Positions 45,121 through 53,039 of a stretch of 55,167 bases of DNA are shown piece after piece. The position numbers were made by a program, and so were the translations under genes. Numbering within the stretch: the stretch's first letter is position 1; every line of letters starts with the position of its first letter. The DNA comes from Pseudomonadales bacterium (GTDB taxonomy: Bacteria > Pseudomonadota > Gammaproteobacteria > Pseudomonadales > Halieaceae): contig JACKNN010000009.1 of NCBI GenBank assembly GCA_024234855.1, positions 1 to 55,167 on the forward strand, read 5' to 3'. The notes under the pieces were generated by a model. It saw only the letters and a list, made by a program, of their open reading frames with translations, was not told the DNA's origin and ran no database searches.

Positions 45121-45561
45121 ATGTCTGATTATGGAAAGATCCTGGTCGCCATCGATCTCAGCGAGGATTCCAACCGGATTCTCCAGCGGGCCCGCGCGGT
45201 TGCCAGCAGCGCGGCGGCGCAATTGCATATCATTCATGTTATAGAGCCCCTCAGCTTTGCTTACGGCGGCGATATCCCGATGGATTTTTCCGGCATCCAG
45301 GACGAAATCTACCAGCAGGCCACCCAGCAGCTGGATCGTTTCGCCGAGAGCCACGGGATCGACAAGGCTCATCGCCACATCGTCATGGGTCGGCCGGAGG
45401 TGGAAATTCACGCCCTGGCAGAAGAACTCCAGGCGGACCTGATTGTCGTCGGCAGTCACGGCCGCCACGGCCTCGCCCTGCTGATGGGCTCCACCGCCAA
45501 TGGCGTACTGCACGGCGCCAAACGGGACGTATTGGCGGTGCGGGTGGGATCCCCGGACTAG
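45121..45561 (+). CDS. universal stress protein (UspA family)
   Basis: A 146-residue single-domain stress protein. KILVAIDLSEDSNRIL at the N-terminus and LIVVGSHGRHGLALLMGSTANGVLH near the C-terminus define the fold. The glycine loop has eight, not nine, residues between its second and third glycines, as in UspA-type rather than the ATP-binding MJ0577 type, so ATP binding is uncertain. GGAG 8 bases before ATG. Convergent and overlapping by 4 bases with the glutaredoxin-like gene. Confidence 0.92.
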   Translation: MSDYGKILVAIDLSEDSNRILQRARAVASSAAAQLHIIHVIEPLSFAYGGDIPMDFSGIQDEIYQQATQQLDRFAESHGIDKAHRHIVMGRPEVEIHALAEELQADLIVVGSHGRHGLALLMGSTANGVLHGAKRDVLAVRVGSPD

Positions 45562-45812
45562 CCCACAAACGCCCGCAGCTCGGCCGCGCTAAAAGGCCAG
45601 CCCAGTTCCCGGCCCGCCGGATCCTGCAATACCGGAATTCGCACGCCGTAACGCTGGAACAGGTCTTCGGATACGCTGATATCCACCTTCTCGAACGCGA
45701 TGCGGGCATTGGCCCGGCACTCGGCCTGCAACAATGCCTCCGCCAGCTCGCACAGGTGGCAGGCGGCGGTTCCGTACAGGGTGTAACGCTGCGAGGCACC
45801 CGCTGATGTCAT
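45558..45812 (-). CDS. glutaredoxin-like protein (DUF836/NrdH type)
   Basis: An 84-residue thioredoxin-fold protein with a CxxC site at Cys18-His-Leu-Cys21 (GTAACHLCELAE), the cis-proline segment YGVRIPVLQ, and a C-terminal helix. Such proteins reduce disulfides or glutathionylated targets; partner unknown. AAGGAGG lies 7 bases before the ATG at 45812, which decides the start over an upstream GTG. Confidence 0.85.
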   Translation of the reverse strand: MTSAGASQRYTLYGTAACHLCELAEALLQAECRANARIAFEKVDISVSEDLFQRYGVRIPVLQDPAGRELGWPFSAAELRAFVG

Positions 45813-45990
45813 TGCACTCCCTCCTTCGGCCTGCACCGGATGTTAAGGCACCGAGAACAGGCGGTTTTACAGGCTTGAACTGGGGCGGCATCAGGCGTTA
45901 ACATGCACCCGCAAGTACAATTAATTATACCGAAAGCCATGCGCGAACCCTCTCGGGGGCGCCAAATGGACTTATCGATGGAGCAAACAG

Positions 45991-46896
45991 GTGGCTTTAT
46001 TTTCCCAACCAACCGCGCGGGCCCTCGCCATTCTCGACCTGCTGATGGCCAACCCCACCCAGGCGTTCGGCCTGACGGAAATGACCCGCAGGCTAAATCT
46101 GAACAAGGCGACCTGCCACGCGATCCTTACCACCATGGGCAACTACGGGTTCCTGGTCCAGCATCCACAGACCAAGGCCTATCGTCTGGGTCCGTCCATC
46201 ATAGCCGCAGGCAATGCCGCGTTCGCCCAATTTCCGGTGCTCGAATATGCCCGCCCGGAGCTGGAAGCGCTCCAAAGTGACCTGAACATCGGCTTTGCCG
46301 TTACCGGGCGGTCCAAACTGCACCAGGTGCTACTGGCCCTGTACGGCCACGCCACCCCCCTTATCGACTCCTTCCAGCTCGGCCTGCGCCTGCCCAATAC
46401 CGCGCCTGTTGCGGCGTGTTTTACCGCCTTCTCGCCGGCCCGGGAACTGGAGGCCTGGCTGAGCCGGGCGCACCAGGCCAGGGGCGGCTACGACGAGAAG
46501 CTTGACCAGAAACTGCGGGTGGCGGCCATCGGTATCCGCGCCCGGGGCTACGAGGTGACGCTGCGCACCAAGGCGGAAGCCAAGCTCACGGCCGAACTGA
46601 ACCGCATCCACGACGCCTGGAGCCTGGCTGCCCTGGAAGCCGCCGCCAACCAGTTCCAGTACGATCTTTGCGACGAATTCTACCAGCTGGACCGGATCGA
46701 TCCCAAAACCCACTACGAGGTCAGCACCATTTCGGTGCCGATATTCGCCTACAGGGAAGTGCCTGTACTGTGCTTTGTCGCCGGCTCACTGGACGAGGCG
46801 ATCACCGGGGCGCAGATCAGCGAAATTGCGGCCCGCATGAAGGAATCGGCGGACCGGGTAACCCGGCTGGCGGCCGGCCGGGAAACCGTGGCCTGA
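45991..46896 (+). CDS. IclR-type transcriptional regulator
   Basis: A 301-residue regulator with an N-terminal winged helix (ARALAILDLLMANPTQAFGLTEMTRRLNLNKATCHAILTTM, seen as two HTH helices at residues ~8-50) and a C-terminal ligand-binding domain of IclR type. Distinctive for this gene is the substitution of the usual cysteine/arginine pocket strings, so the ligand is not predictable. Start is GTG with GGAG 7 bases upstream. No catabolic gene is adjacent, so its targets are elsewhere. Confidence 0.85.
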   Translation: MALFSQPTARALAILDLLMANPTQAFGLTEMTRRLNLNKATCHAILTTMGNYGFLVQHPQTKAYRLGPSIIAAGNAAFAQFPVLEYARPELEALQSDLNIGFAVTGRSKLHQVLLALYGHATPLIDSFQLGLRLPNTAPVAACFTAFSPARELEAWLSRAHQARGGYDEKLDQKLRVAAIGIRARGYEVTLRTKAEAKLTAELNRIHDAWSLAALEAAANQFQYDLCDEFYQLDRIDPKTHYEVSTISVPIFAYREVPVLCFVAGSLDEAITGAQISEIAARMKESADRVTRLAAGRETVA

Positions 46897-46929
46897 GGCG
46901 GGCACTCATGCAGCGCGAGCACACTCCCC

Positions 46930-47730
46930 ATGGCTGACAGTGCCCTGTACAGCGAGAAGAAGGCACGGTTCGGCAAAATGCTGACGGTGTACGGTCGCAA
47001 GCCGGCACTGGAGGCGTTGCAGGACGCGTCCCTGGCGTGTCATGCCCTGCACCTTGCGGATAACAATCGCGAGGGCGGGATCATTGCCGAACTGACCGCC
47101 CTGGCCGGGCGCCGCAATGTACCCGTGTCCCACCACAGCCGGGCCGAGCTGGCGCGGATATCAAAGAACGGCAAACAGGACCAGGGGGTTGCCCTCGATG
47201 TGTTGTGCCCGGCATTCGAAGGCATTGACAGCTACCTGCTCGAACGCGCGGACAAGTCCAGCCACGTCCGCCTGCTGGCGCTTGACGGTATCAGCAACCC
47301 GGCCAATCTCGGCATGATTATCCGCTCGGCGGCGGCCGGCGCGGTGGATGGCATCATCTGCCCCCGCCGCGGCAACGCCGCCCTGGGCCCGCTGGTCATC
47401 AAGGCCAGCGCCGGCACCGTCTACCGCGCACCGCTGCTGCGTTGTGAGAGCCTGCCGGAAGCGCTGCGGCGCTGCCGCGAGCGGGGATTCGAGATATGCA
47501 CCCTAGCGGCTGACGCGGGCGAATCGCTGTTTGATTACCGGCCCCGCCCCGCGGTCGTCTATGTACTGGGCAACGAGACGGAGGGCGTATCTACCGAGGT
47601 GGAGTCGCTGGCGGACACCCGGCTGGCGATCCCCATGCGCAACGGTGTGGAATCACTCAATGTGGCGGTCACCGCCAGCCTGATCGCCTTTGCCCCGGCG
47701 TTCAGTGCGGGGCATCACTTGGACAGGTAG
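46930..47730 (+). CDS. TrmH/SpoU-family RNA 2'-O-methyltransferase
   Basis: A 266-residue RNA methyltransferase transferring a methyl group from SAM to a ribose 2'-OH in tRNA or rRNA. An N-terminal L30e-like substrate domain (MLTVYGRKPALEAL...) precedes the SPOUT knot: motif 1 ISNPANLGMIIRSAAA, motif 2 VYVLGNETEGVS, motif 3 IPMRNGVESLNVAVTASLIAF. Which RNA it modifies cannot be told by eye; it is closer to RlmB-like forms than to TrmH. It overlaps the convergent VWA gene by 16 bases. Confidence 0.93.
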   Translation: MADSALYSEKKARFGKMLTVYGRKPALEALQDASLACHALHLADNNREGGIIAELTALAGRRNVPVSHHSRAELARISKNGKQDQGVALDVLCPAFEGIDSYLLERADKSSHVRLLALDGISNPANLGMIIRSAAAGAVDGIICPRRGNAALGPLVIKASAGTVYRAPLLRCESLPEALRRCRERGFEICTLAADAGESLFDYRPRPAVVYVLGNETEGVSTEVESLADTRLAIPMRNGVESLNVAVTASLIAFAPAFSAGHHLDR

Positions 47731-48890
47731 GTCATCCCCTCTTCCAGCCCCTTGAGGGTCAGGGGGTACATATGACCCTCGAGCAGCTTGTTGGTGATGG
47801 CGATCGACTGGGTGTACTGCCACTCGTCCTCCGGGGTGGGGTTGATCCAGATAACCTTGTCGTACACTTCCTGCAGGCGCCGCATCCACAGCTCACCGGA
47901 CTCTTCGTTCCAGTGCTCCACCGAGCCGCCGGGCTGGACGATCTCGTAGGGCGACATCGCCGCATCGCCGACGAAAATCACCTTGTAATCGTGGCTGTAC
48001 TTGTGCATCACATCCAGTAATGGCGTGCGCTCATTCTGGCGCCGGATGTTATTGCGCCACACACTTTCATAGACGAAATTGTGGAAGTAAAAATACTCCA
48101 TATGCTTGAACTCAGTGCGGGTTGCGGAGAACAGCTCCTCGCACACCTTCACGTGCGGATCCATGGAACCCCCCACGTCAAAGAACAGCAATACCTTCAC
48201 CGCATTGTGGCGCTCGGGCACCATCTTGATGTCCAGCAGGCCGGCGTTGCGGGCGGTTGAACTGATGGTGTCATCGAGGTCCAGTTCCTCAGCGGCGCCG
48301 GTGCGGGCAAATTTGCGCAGGCGGCGCAGGGCTATCTTGATATTGCGGGTGCCCAGTTCAACACTGTCATCCAGGTTCTTGAACTCGCGCTTGTCCCAGA
48401 CCTTTACCGCCTTCTTGTTGCGCCCGTTCGGCCCCACCCGGATGCCCTCCGGATGATAGCCCTCCTGGCCAAAGGGCGATGTGCCCCCCGTCCCGATCCA
48501 CTTGTTGCCGCCCTGGTGGCGCTCTTTCTGCTCTTCCAGGCGTTTCTTGAACTCCTCGATCAGCTTTTCCAGGCCGCCCAGTGACTCAATCTTCGCCTTG
48601 TCTTCCTCTGACAGGTTTTTCATGAACTCCGAGCGCAGCCAGTCGTCGGGGATCAGCGCCTGGATCACATCGTCCAGCGCCTCCAGCCCCTTGAAATGCA
48701 GGCCGAAGGCCCGGTCGAAGCGGTCAAAGTACTTCTCGTCCTTGACCATACAGGTGCGGCTGAAATAGTAAAATTCGTCCATGCTGCCGAAGGCGACATG
48801 GCGCGTCAGCCCCTCCAGCAGGTCGAGCAACTCCCGCGGCGTGACCGGCACACCCGCATCCTTCAACCCGTGGAAGAAATTGATCAACAT
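47715..48890 (-). CDS. VWA-domain protein, CoxE-like partner of MoxR ATPase
   Basis: A 391-residue protein with a C-terminal von Willebrand A domain. The metal-ion site reads FFDVGGSMD: the usual D-X-S-X-S has Gly in place of the first Ser. An N-terminal helical part (FFHGLKDAGVPVTPRELLDLL) and a charged middle (KKRLEEQKERHQGGNKWIG) precede it. It is transcribed 5 bp after a MoxR-type AAA+ ATPase; such pairs act as chaperones that remodel or insert metal into client proteins. The client is not identified here. Confidence 0.88.
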   Translation of the reverse strand: MLINFFHGLKDAGVPVTPRELLDLLEGLTRHVAFGSMDEFYYFSRTCMVKDEKYFDRFDRAFGLHFKGLEALDDVIQALIPDDWLRSEFMKNLSEEDKAKIESLGGLEKLIEEFKKRLEEQKERHQGGNKWIGTGGTSPFGQEGYHPEGIRVGPNGRNKKAVKVWDKREFKNLDDSVELGTRNIKIALRRLRKFARTGAAEELDLDDTISSTARNAGLLDIKMVPERHNAVKVLLFFDVGGSMDPHVKVCEELFSATRTEFKHMEYFYFHNFVYESVWRNNIRRQNERTPLLDVMHKYSHDYKVIFVGDAAMSPYEIVQPGGSVEHWNEESGELWMRRLQEVYDKVIWINPTPEDEWQYTQSIAITNKLLEGHMYPLTLKGLEEGMTYLSK

Positions 48891-48895
48891 CGGGC

Positions 48896-49741
48896 TTACC
48901 TGCTCTCCCGCCGGTGCATGAAGGCGAGCCGCTCCAGCAGGTGCACGTCCTGCTCATTTTTCAGCAGTGCGCCATACAACGGCGGTATGGCCTTGCTGTG
49001 GTCCCGGTTCTTGAGGATTTCATCGGGTATATCATCGGCCATCAGCAACTTGAGCCAGTCGATCAACTCGGACGTGGAGGGCTTCTTTTTCAGGCCGGGA
49101 ATGGAGCGCACGTCGAAAAAGACTTCCATGGCTTCCTGTACCAGGTTTTTGGTGATGTCCGGGTAGTGCACGGCGATGATCTCGCGCATGGTGTCCCGGT
49201 CGGGAAAGTTGATGAAGTGGAAAAAGCAACGGCGCAGGAACGCGTCGGGTAATTCTTTCTCGTTGTTGCTGGTAATGATGATGATGGGGCGGTGTTTTGC
49301 CTTGATCGTCTGGCCGGTCTCGTAAACGAAAAACTCCATGCGATCGAGTTCAACCAGCAGATCGTTGGGAAACTCGATGTCGGCCTTGTCCACCTCGTCT
49401 ATCAGCAGCACCACCTGTTCGTCGGCGTCGAAGGCCTCCCACAGCTTGCCGCGCTTGATGTAGTTGGCGATGTCGTGCACTTTTTCCCCGCCCAGCTGGG
49501 AGTCCCGCAGGCGCGAGACGGCGTCGTACTCGTACAGGCCCTGCTGCGCCTTGGTGGTTGACTTGATGTGCCACTGGATCAGGCGTTTGCCCAAGCCCAG
49601 GGCTACTTCCTCTGCCAGCATGGTTTTGCCGGTGCCGGGCTCGCCCTTGATCAGCAGCGGGCGCGCCAGGGTGACGGCGGCATTGACCGCCATCCGCAGG
49701 TCATCGGTGGCAACGTAACGTTCTGTTCCTTCAAATTTCAT
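48896..49741 (-). CDS. MoxR-family AAA+ ATPase
   Basis: A 281-residue AAA+ ATPase. Walker A GEPGTGKTMLAEE (residues ~35-47), Walker B VVLLIDEVDKAD, sensor 1 IIITSNNEKELPDAFLRRC and the arginine finger region are visible. It forms a conserved pair with the VWA protein just downstream. Family members assist maturation of enzymes or complexes; no obvious client gene adjoins it. Confidence 0.92.
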   Translation of the reverse strand: MKFEGTERYVATDDLRMAVNAAVTLARPLLIKGEPGTGKTMLAEEVALGLGKRLIQWHIKSTTKAQQGLYEYDAVSRLRDSQLGGEKVHDIANYIKRGKLWEAFDADEQVVLLIDEVDKADIEFPNDLLVELDRMEFFVYETGQTIKAKHRPIIIITSNNEKELPDAFLRRCFFHFINFPDRDTMREIIAVHYPDITKNLVQEAMEVFFDVRSIPGLKKKPSTSELIDWLKLLMADDIPDEILKNRDHSKAIPPLYGALLKNEQDVHLLERLAFMHRRESR

Positions 49742-49844
49742 AGGCTGTTATCACTCGTGTATTGAATCAAAGCCGGACAGGGTACCTACTGGAAATACGC
49801 TAATCAAGGCGTGGTTTTTGCGCGCCGGCGGGGCGGGCCGGGGT

Positions 49845-50222
49845 TCAGCCGCTGGCGCGGGCATTTTTCTGCGCGGGGGGCGATTTCCGGCGACCACCGC
49901 GAAACAGCGTCAGCCGCATCAGGAGCGCCAGGATCACGGCGACCAGACTGGTAAAGGCCAGCGGTTTCAGCGCGTGTCCGGCGCCCTCGATGCCCTCGGT
50001 CACGTACTGGAATACCGCCACTATCAGCGCGGGCGCGAAGGTCTCCACGCCCTCCCTGGGGTAGGCCGGCGTCAACAATAACGCGCCGGTCAGCAGTACC
50101 GCCAGCGCTACCCACCCGGCACTCCAGTGACGCGATAGCCACCAGCCGAGGCACAGCATGATGGCCAGTCCGGCGCCGATATAGGCGTACATTGCCGCGA
50201 GGTAGGAACTCTCACTTAACAC
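49845..50222 (-). CDS. small polytopic membrane protein of unknown function
   Basis: A 125-residue inner-membrane protein with three or four helices (AYIGAGLAIMLCLGWWL, WVALAVLLTGALLLTPAYP, FTSLVAVILALLMRLTLF) and a basic C-terminal tail. Start GTG with AGGAG upstream. It lies 9 bp after ycgN and is probably the last gene of the rnd-ycgL-ycgN unit. I do not know a function. Confidence 0.75.
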   Translation of the reverse strand: MLSESSYLAAMYAYIGAGLAIMLCLGWWLSRHWSAGWVALAVLLTGALLLTPAYPREGVETFAPALIVAVFQYVTEGIEGAGHALKPLAFTSLVAVILALLMRLTLFRGGRRKSPPAQKNARASG

Positions 50223-50231
50223 CGCTTTCTC

Positions 50232-50669
50232 CTATTCAACCCAGTGCACAATATGTTCATCGAAGCCGTCGGGGTGGACGAACTCATCCGATATGGACCG
50301 GCCCCTGATCGAAATGCCGGCGCGGTGCACGGTGTCCGGGCTACCGCTCACCAGGGGATGCCAGTCGGCCAGTGGCTCGCCGTGCGCCCGCAGGCGATAG
50401 GCACAGGTACTGGGCAACCAGTCGAGCTGGTGCACACTGCCCGGTTCCAGGCGGATACAGTTGGGCACCATGACGGAACGGTTCGGGTAGTCGCTGCAGC
50501 GACAGGTCTTCTCGACGAGGTGGCGGCAGCGAACCCGGGTGTAAAACACCTCGCCGTCCTCCTCGTCTTCCAGTTTGTGCAGGCAACATTTGGCACAGCC
50601 ATCGCACAGGGCTTCCCATTGCCCCGGGCTGAGCTCGGCAAGGGCTTTTTCCTGCCACCACTCAGCCAC
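50232..50669 (-). CDS. ycgN: YcgN-family cysteine-cluster protein (UPF0260)
   Basis: A 145-residue cytoplasmic protein with clustered cysteines, CDGCAKCCLHKL near residue 24 and CRHLVEKTCRCSDYPNRS near residue 50, suggesting metal or Fe-S binding as in CxxCxxCC proteins. The function is not established. GTG start with GGGAGG upstream, overlapping ycgL by 8 bases. The rnd-ycgL-ycgN order is recurrent in gammaproteobacteria. Confidence 0.9.
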   Translation of the reverse strand: MAEWWQEKALAELSPGQWEALCDGCAKCCLHKLEDEEDGEVFYTRVRCRHLVEKTCRCSDYPNRSVMVPNCIRLEPGSVHQLDWLPSTCAYRLRAHGEPLADWHPLVSGSPDTVHRAGISIRGRSISDEFVHPDGFDEHIVHWVE

Positions 50670-50961
50670 GACTGCCCTCCCTGGCCAGCAGTTCCGAGGT
50701 CGTCGGCGGCATTTGCAGGTAGTATCCCTGCGCCTCTATCTTAGTCAGCACCTCCGCAGCATCTGCCCGCGCGAGCTTGCGTGCGGGATCCAGCATCAGG
50801 CTCATCACCGGCTCGGGTTCGCCGAACTGGGCGAGCAGCACCTCGGGCACATCGGCCAGCCCCCTCGCCTTATCCACGTACAGGTAGGCCTCCGCCTTGC
50901 GCGAGCCCTTGAAAACCTGGATCAGTCGACGGTTCACGTGGCTGCTTACACCTGTCTTCAT
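50662..50961 (-). CDS. ycgL: YcgL-family protein
   Basis: A 99-residue protein with the YcgL core: YLYVDKARGLADVPEVLLAQFGEPEPVMSL within residues ~26-56, and AQGYYLQMPP. In many gammaproteobacteria YcgL is coded with RNase D; the function is unknown. ATG overlaps the rnd TGA (ATGA). A GTG seven codons later is an alternative start closer to the usual N-terminus. Confidence 0.9.
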   Translation of the reverse strand: MKTGVSSHVNRRLIQVFKGSRKAEAYLYVDKARGLADVPEVLLAQFGEPEPVMSLMLDPARKLARADAAEVLTKIEAQGYYLQMPPTTSELLAREGSRG

Positions 50962-52070
50962 GCGACTCTCGCCAGGCTAGCTCGCAGCGGCTCGATAACC
51001 CGGTCAAGGCGCCAGCCCTGCCAGTGCCCGGGGCGTTCGACGGCTTCGCCGCCGGCCTCACGCAACAGCAGTTCGTAATCACGGCTCTGCAACAGGGCCT
51101 CCGGGGCGGTGGACAACTCCCGTGCCATGATCCGCACCCGCTCCTTGAGTTTCTTCAACTGGTTGCGCTGCGCCGCATCCAGCGGAGCCGGCAGGCGCGG
51201 CGGCAGGTCGGCGTCGGCCAACTGCCTTTGCGCGGCGAGCAGTTCCAGCAACTCGCCAGCGTGGCGCCGCATGGTCGAATCATCGAGGCCTACCTGGGCT
51301 TTCAGCTCCTGCGCAGTCTGCGGATCAAACAGCGCAAGTTGCATGCACGCCTGGTCGTCAATAATCCAGCCGCGGGGTTTATTGCGCTGCCGCGCCGTCT
51401 GCTCGCGCCAGGCGCACACTGCCGTCAGCACGGCCAACTGCCGCGGATTGAGCTTCCAGGCGGATTTGAATTTCTTGAGGTAGTCAATCCCCGGGCTGAG
51501 GTAGGCGGTGATCGCATCGCGGCCATCGGCCAGTACCCAGTCGTGTTTGTCCTGCTGCTGGCACAGGTGTTCCAGGTGTCGCCACACCGGCAACAGCCAG
51601 GCGACATCCTGGGCGGCGTATTCGCACTGGGCGTCAGACAATGGACGCCGCAGCCAGTCTGAGGTGGTCTCGCCCTTGGGAAGGTCGACCTCGCAAACCA
51701 GCTTGACCAGCGCGCTGTAGCCCATGCCGAAACCCATATCCAACAGGGCCGCGGCGCGCTGGGTGTCGAACAACGGTTCCGGCAGCACGCCCAGCCAGCG
51801 ACTGAAAACCTCCAGGTCCTCACTGGCGGAATGCAATACCTTGACCACGCCGGGGTCGCTCAGCAGGGCGACCAGCGGCGCGGTATCGGCGATCGCCAGG
51901 GGATCGACCAGCAGCGCCTTCTCACCGAAACACAGCTGTACCAATGCGACCTGGGGGTAAAATGTATTGCGCCGCATGAATTCGGTGTCGACCGCTACCA
52001 CCGTGCTGCCGGCGACCTCGCCCAGTGCGTCCAGCAGGGCCGCATCGGATTCAATTCGTTGCCACTGCAT
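50958..52070 (-). CDS. rnd: ribonuclease D
   Basis: A 370-residue 3'-5' exoribonuclease for tRNA 3' processing. The DEDDy active site is complete: Asp28 and Glu30 (VDTEF), Asp85 (SASEDLE), Tyr151 and Asp155 (YAAQDVAW). An HRDC domain starts near residue 208 (NPRQLAVLTAVCAWRE). Length is normal. The stop overlaps ycgL. Confidence 0.96.
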   Translation of the reverse strand: MQWQRIESDAALLDALGEVAGSTVVAVDTEFMRRNTFYPQVALVQLCFGEKALLVDPLAIADTAPLVALLSDPGVVKVLHSASEDLEVFSRWLGVLPEPLFDTQRAAALLDMGFGMGYSALVKLVCEVDLPKGETTSDWLRRPLSDAQCEYAAQDVAWLLPVWRHLEHLCQQQDKHDWVLADGRDAITAYLSPGIDYLKKFKSAWKLNPRQLAVLTAVCAWREQTARQRNKPRGWIIDDQACMQLALFDPQTAQELKAQVGLDDSTMRRHAGELLELLAAQRQLADADLPPRLPAPLDAAQRNQLKKLKERVRIMARELSTAPEALLQSRDYELLLREAGGEAVERPGHWQGWRLDRVIEPLRASLARVA

Positions 52071-52073
52071 GCC

Positions 52074-52673
52074 TTAGCCCACCGTTCTGCGGCCCGTCAG
52101 GGCGTGTGCGAGCGTGGAGCCGTCGACGTATTCAAGCTCGCCGCCCAGTGGCACGCCGTGGGCGATACGCGAGACTTTCACACCGGCGCTGTGCAGCATG
52201 TCGGTGAGGTAGTAGGCCGTGGCCTCCCCTTCAACGGTCGGATTGGTCGCCAGGATCACCTCGCCTATGCCTTCATCGACCACCCGCTGGTGAAAGGTCT
52301 CCAGGCCGATCTCGGCCGGCCCGATGCCATCGATCGGCGACAGGTGTCCCATCAGCACGAAATAGATGCCGTTGAAGCCCCCGCTCTGCTCGATTGCCAG
52401 CACATCGGCCGGGGTTTCCACCACGCAGATCGTCGTGCCGTCGCGTTTCTGGTCAGCGCATATTTCGCAGACCTCCAGTTCGGTGAAGTTGCGGCAGCGG
52501 CTGCAGTGGCCCACCCGCTCCACCGCGTCCACCAGCGCTGCGGCGAGCGCCGCGGCGCCCTCACGGTCGCGCTCCAGCAGGTGCAGGGACATGCGCTGGG
52601 CTGACTTGGGGCCCACCCCGGGCAGGCAGCGCAGGGTGTCCATCAGGTTTTGCAGGGCGGGGCTGAATTTCAT
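52074..52673 (-). CDS. recR: recombination protein RecR
   Basis: The gap-repair mediator that with RecO/RecF loads RecA. 199 residues: helix-hairpin-helix (LRCLPGVGPKSAQRM), Cys4 zinc finger (CSRCRNF...CEICAD), Toprim domain (ICVVETPADVLAIE) and Walker B-like C-terminal (VSRIAHGVPLGGELEYVD). It is third in dnaX-ybaB-recR. Confidence 0.97.
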   Translation of the reverse strand: MKFSPALQNLMDTLRCLPGVGPKSAQRMSLHLLERDREGAAALAAALVDAVERVGHCSRCRNFTELEVCEICADQKRDGTTICVVETPADVLAIEQSGGFNGIYFVLMGHLSPIDGIGPAEIGLETFHQRVVDEGIGEVILATNPTVEGEATAYYLTDMLHSAGVKVSRIAHGVPLGGELEYVDGSTLAHALTGRRTVG

Positions 52674-52689
52674 AGGCGGCGCGGGTATC

Positions 52690-53013
52690 TCAAAATGGCA
52701 GCTTGAAGCCGCCGGGGAGGTTGAGGCCGGCTGTCAGGCCAGACATCGCCTCGCGGTTGTGGGCCTCCACCTTGCGCACCGCGTCGTTCACCGCCGCCGC
52801 CAACAGATCCTCCAGCACTTCCTTATCCTCGCTGAACACCGCGTCGTCGATGGACACCCGCTTGATATCATGCCGGCCCGTCATGATCACGGACACCAGC
52901 CCGGCACCCGCTTCGCCGCGCACCTCCGCATTGGCGAGTTCTTCCTGCTTTTTCTGCATCTCGGCCTGCATTTTCTGGGCCTGCTGCATGAGGTCTGCAA
53001 TATTTCCCTTCAT
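52690..53013 (-). CDS. ybaB: YbaB/EbfC nucleoid-associated protein
   Basis: A 107-residue DNA-binding protein. The long coiled N-terminal helix (ADLMQQAQKMQAEMQKKQEELANAEV) followed by VSVIMTGRHDIKRVSIDD and LTAGLNLPGGFKLPF at the C-terminus are hallmarks. It lies between dnaX and recR as usual. AGGAG 6 bases before the ATG. Confidence 0.96.
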   Translation of the reverse strand: MKGNIADLMQQAQKMQAEMQKKQEELANAEVRGEAGAGLVSVIMTGRHDIKRVSIDDAVFSEDKEVLEDLLAAAVNDAVRKVEAHNREAMSGLTAGLNLPGGFKLPF

Positions 53014-53039
53014 CGATACTCCTCTACTGTTCGCGGCGA

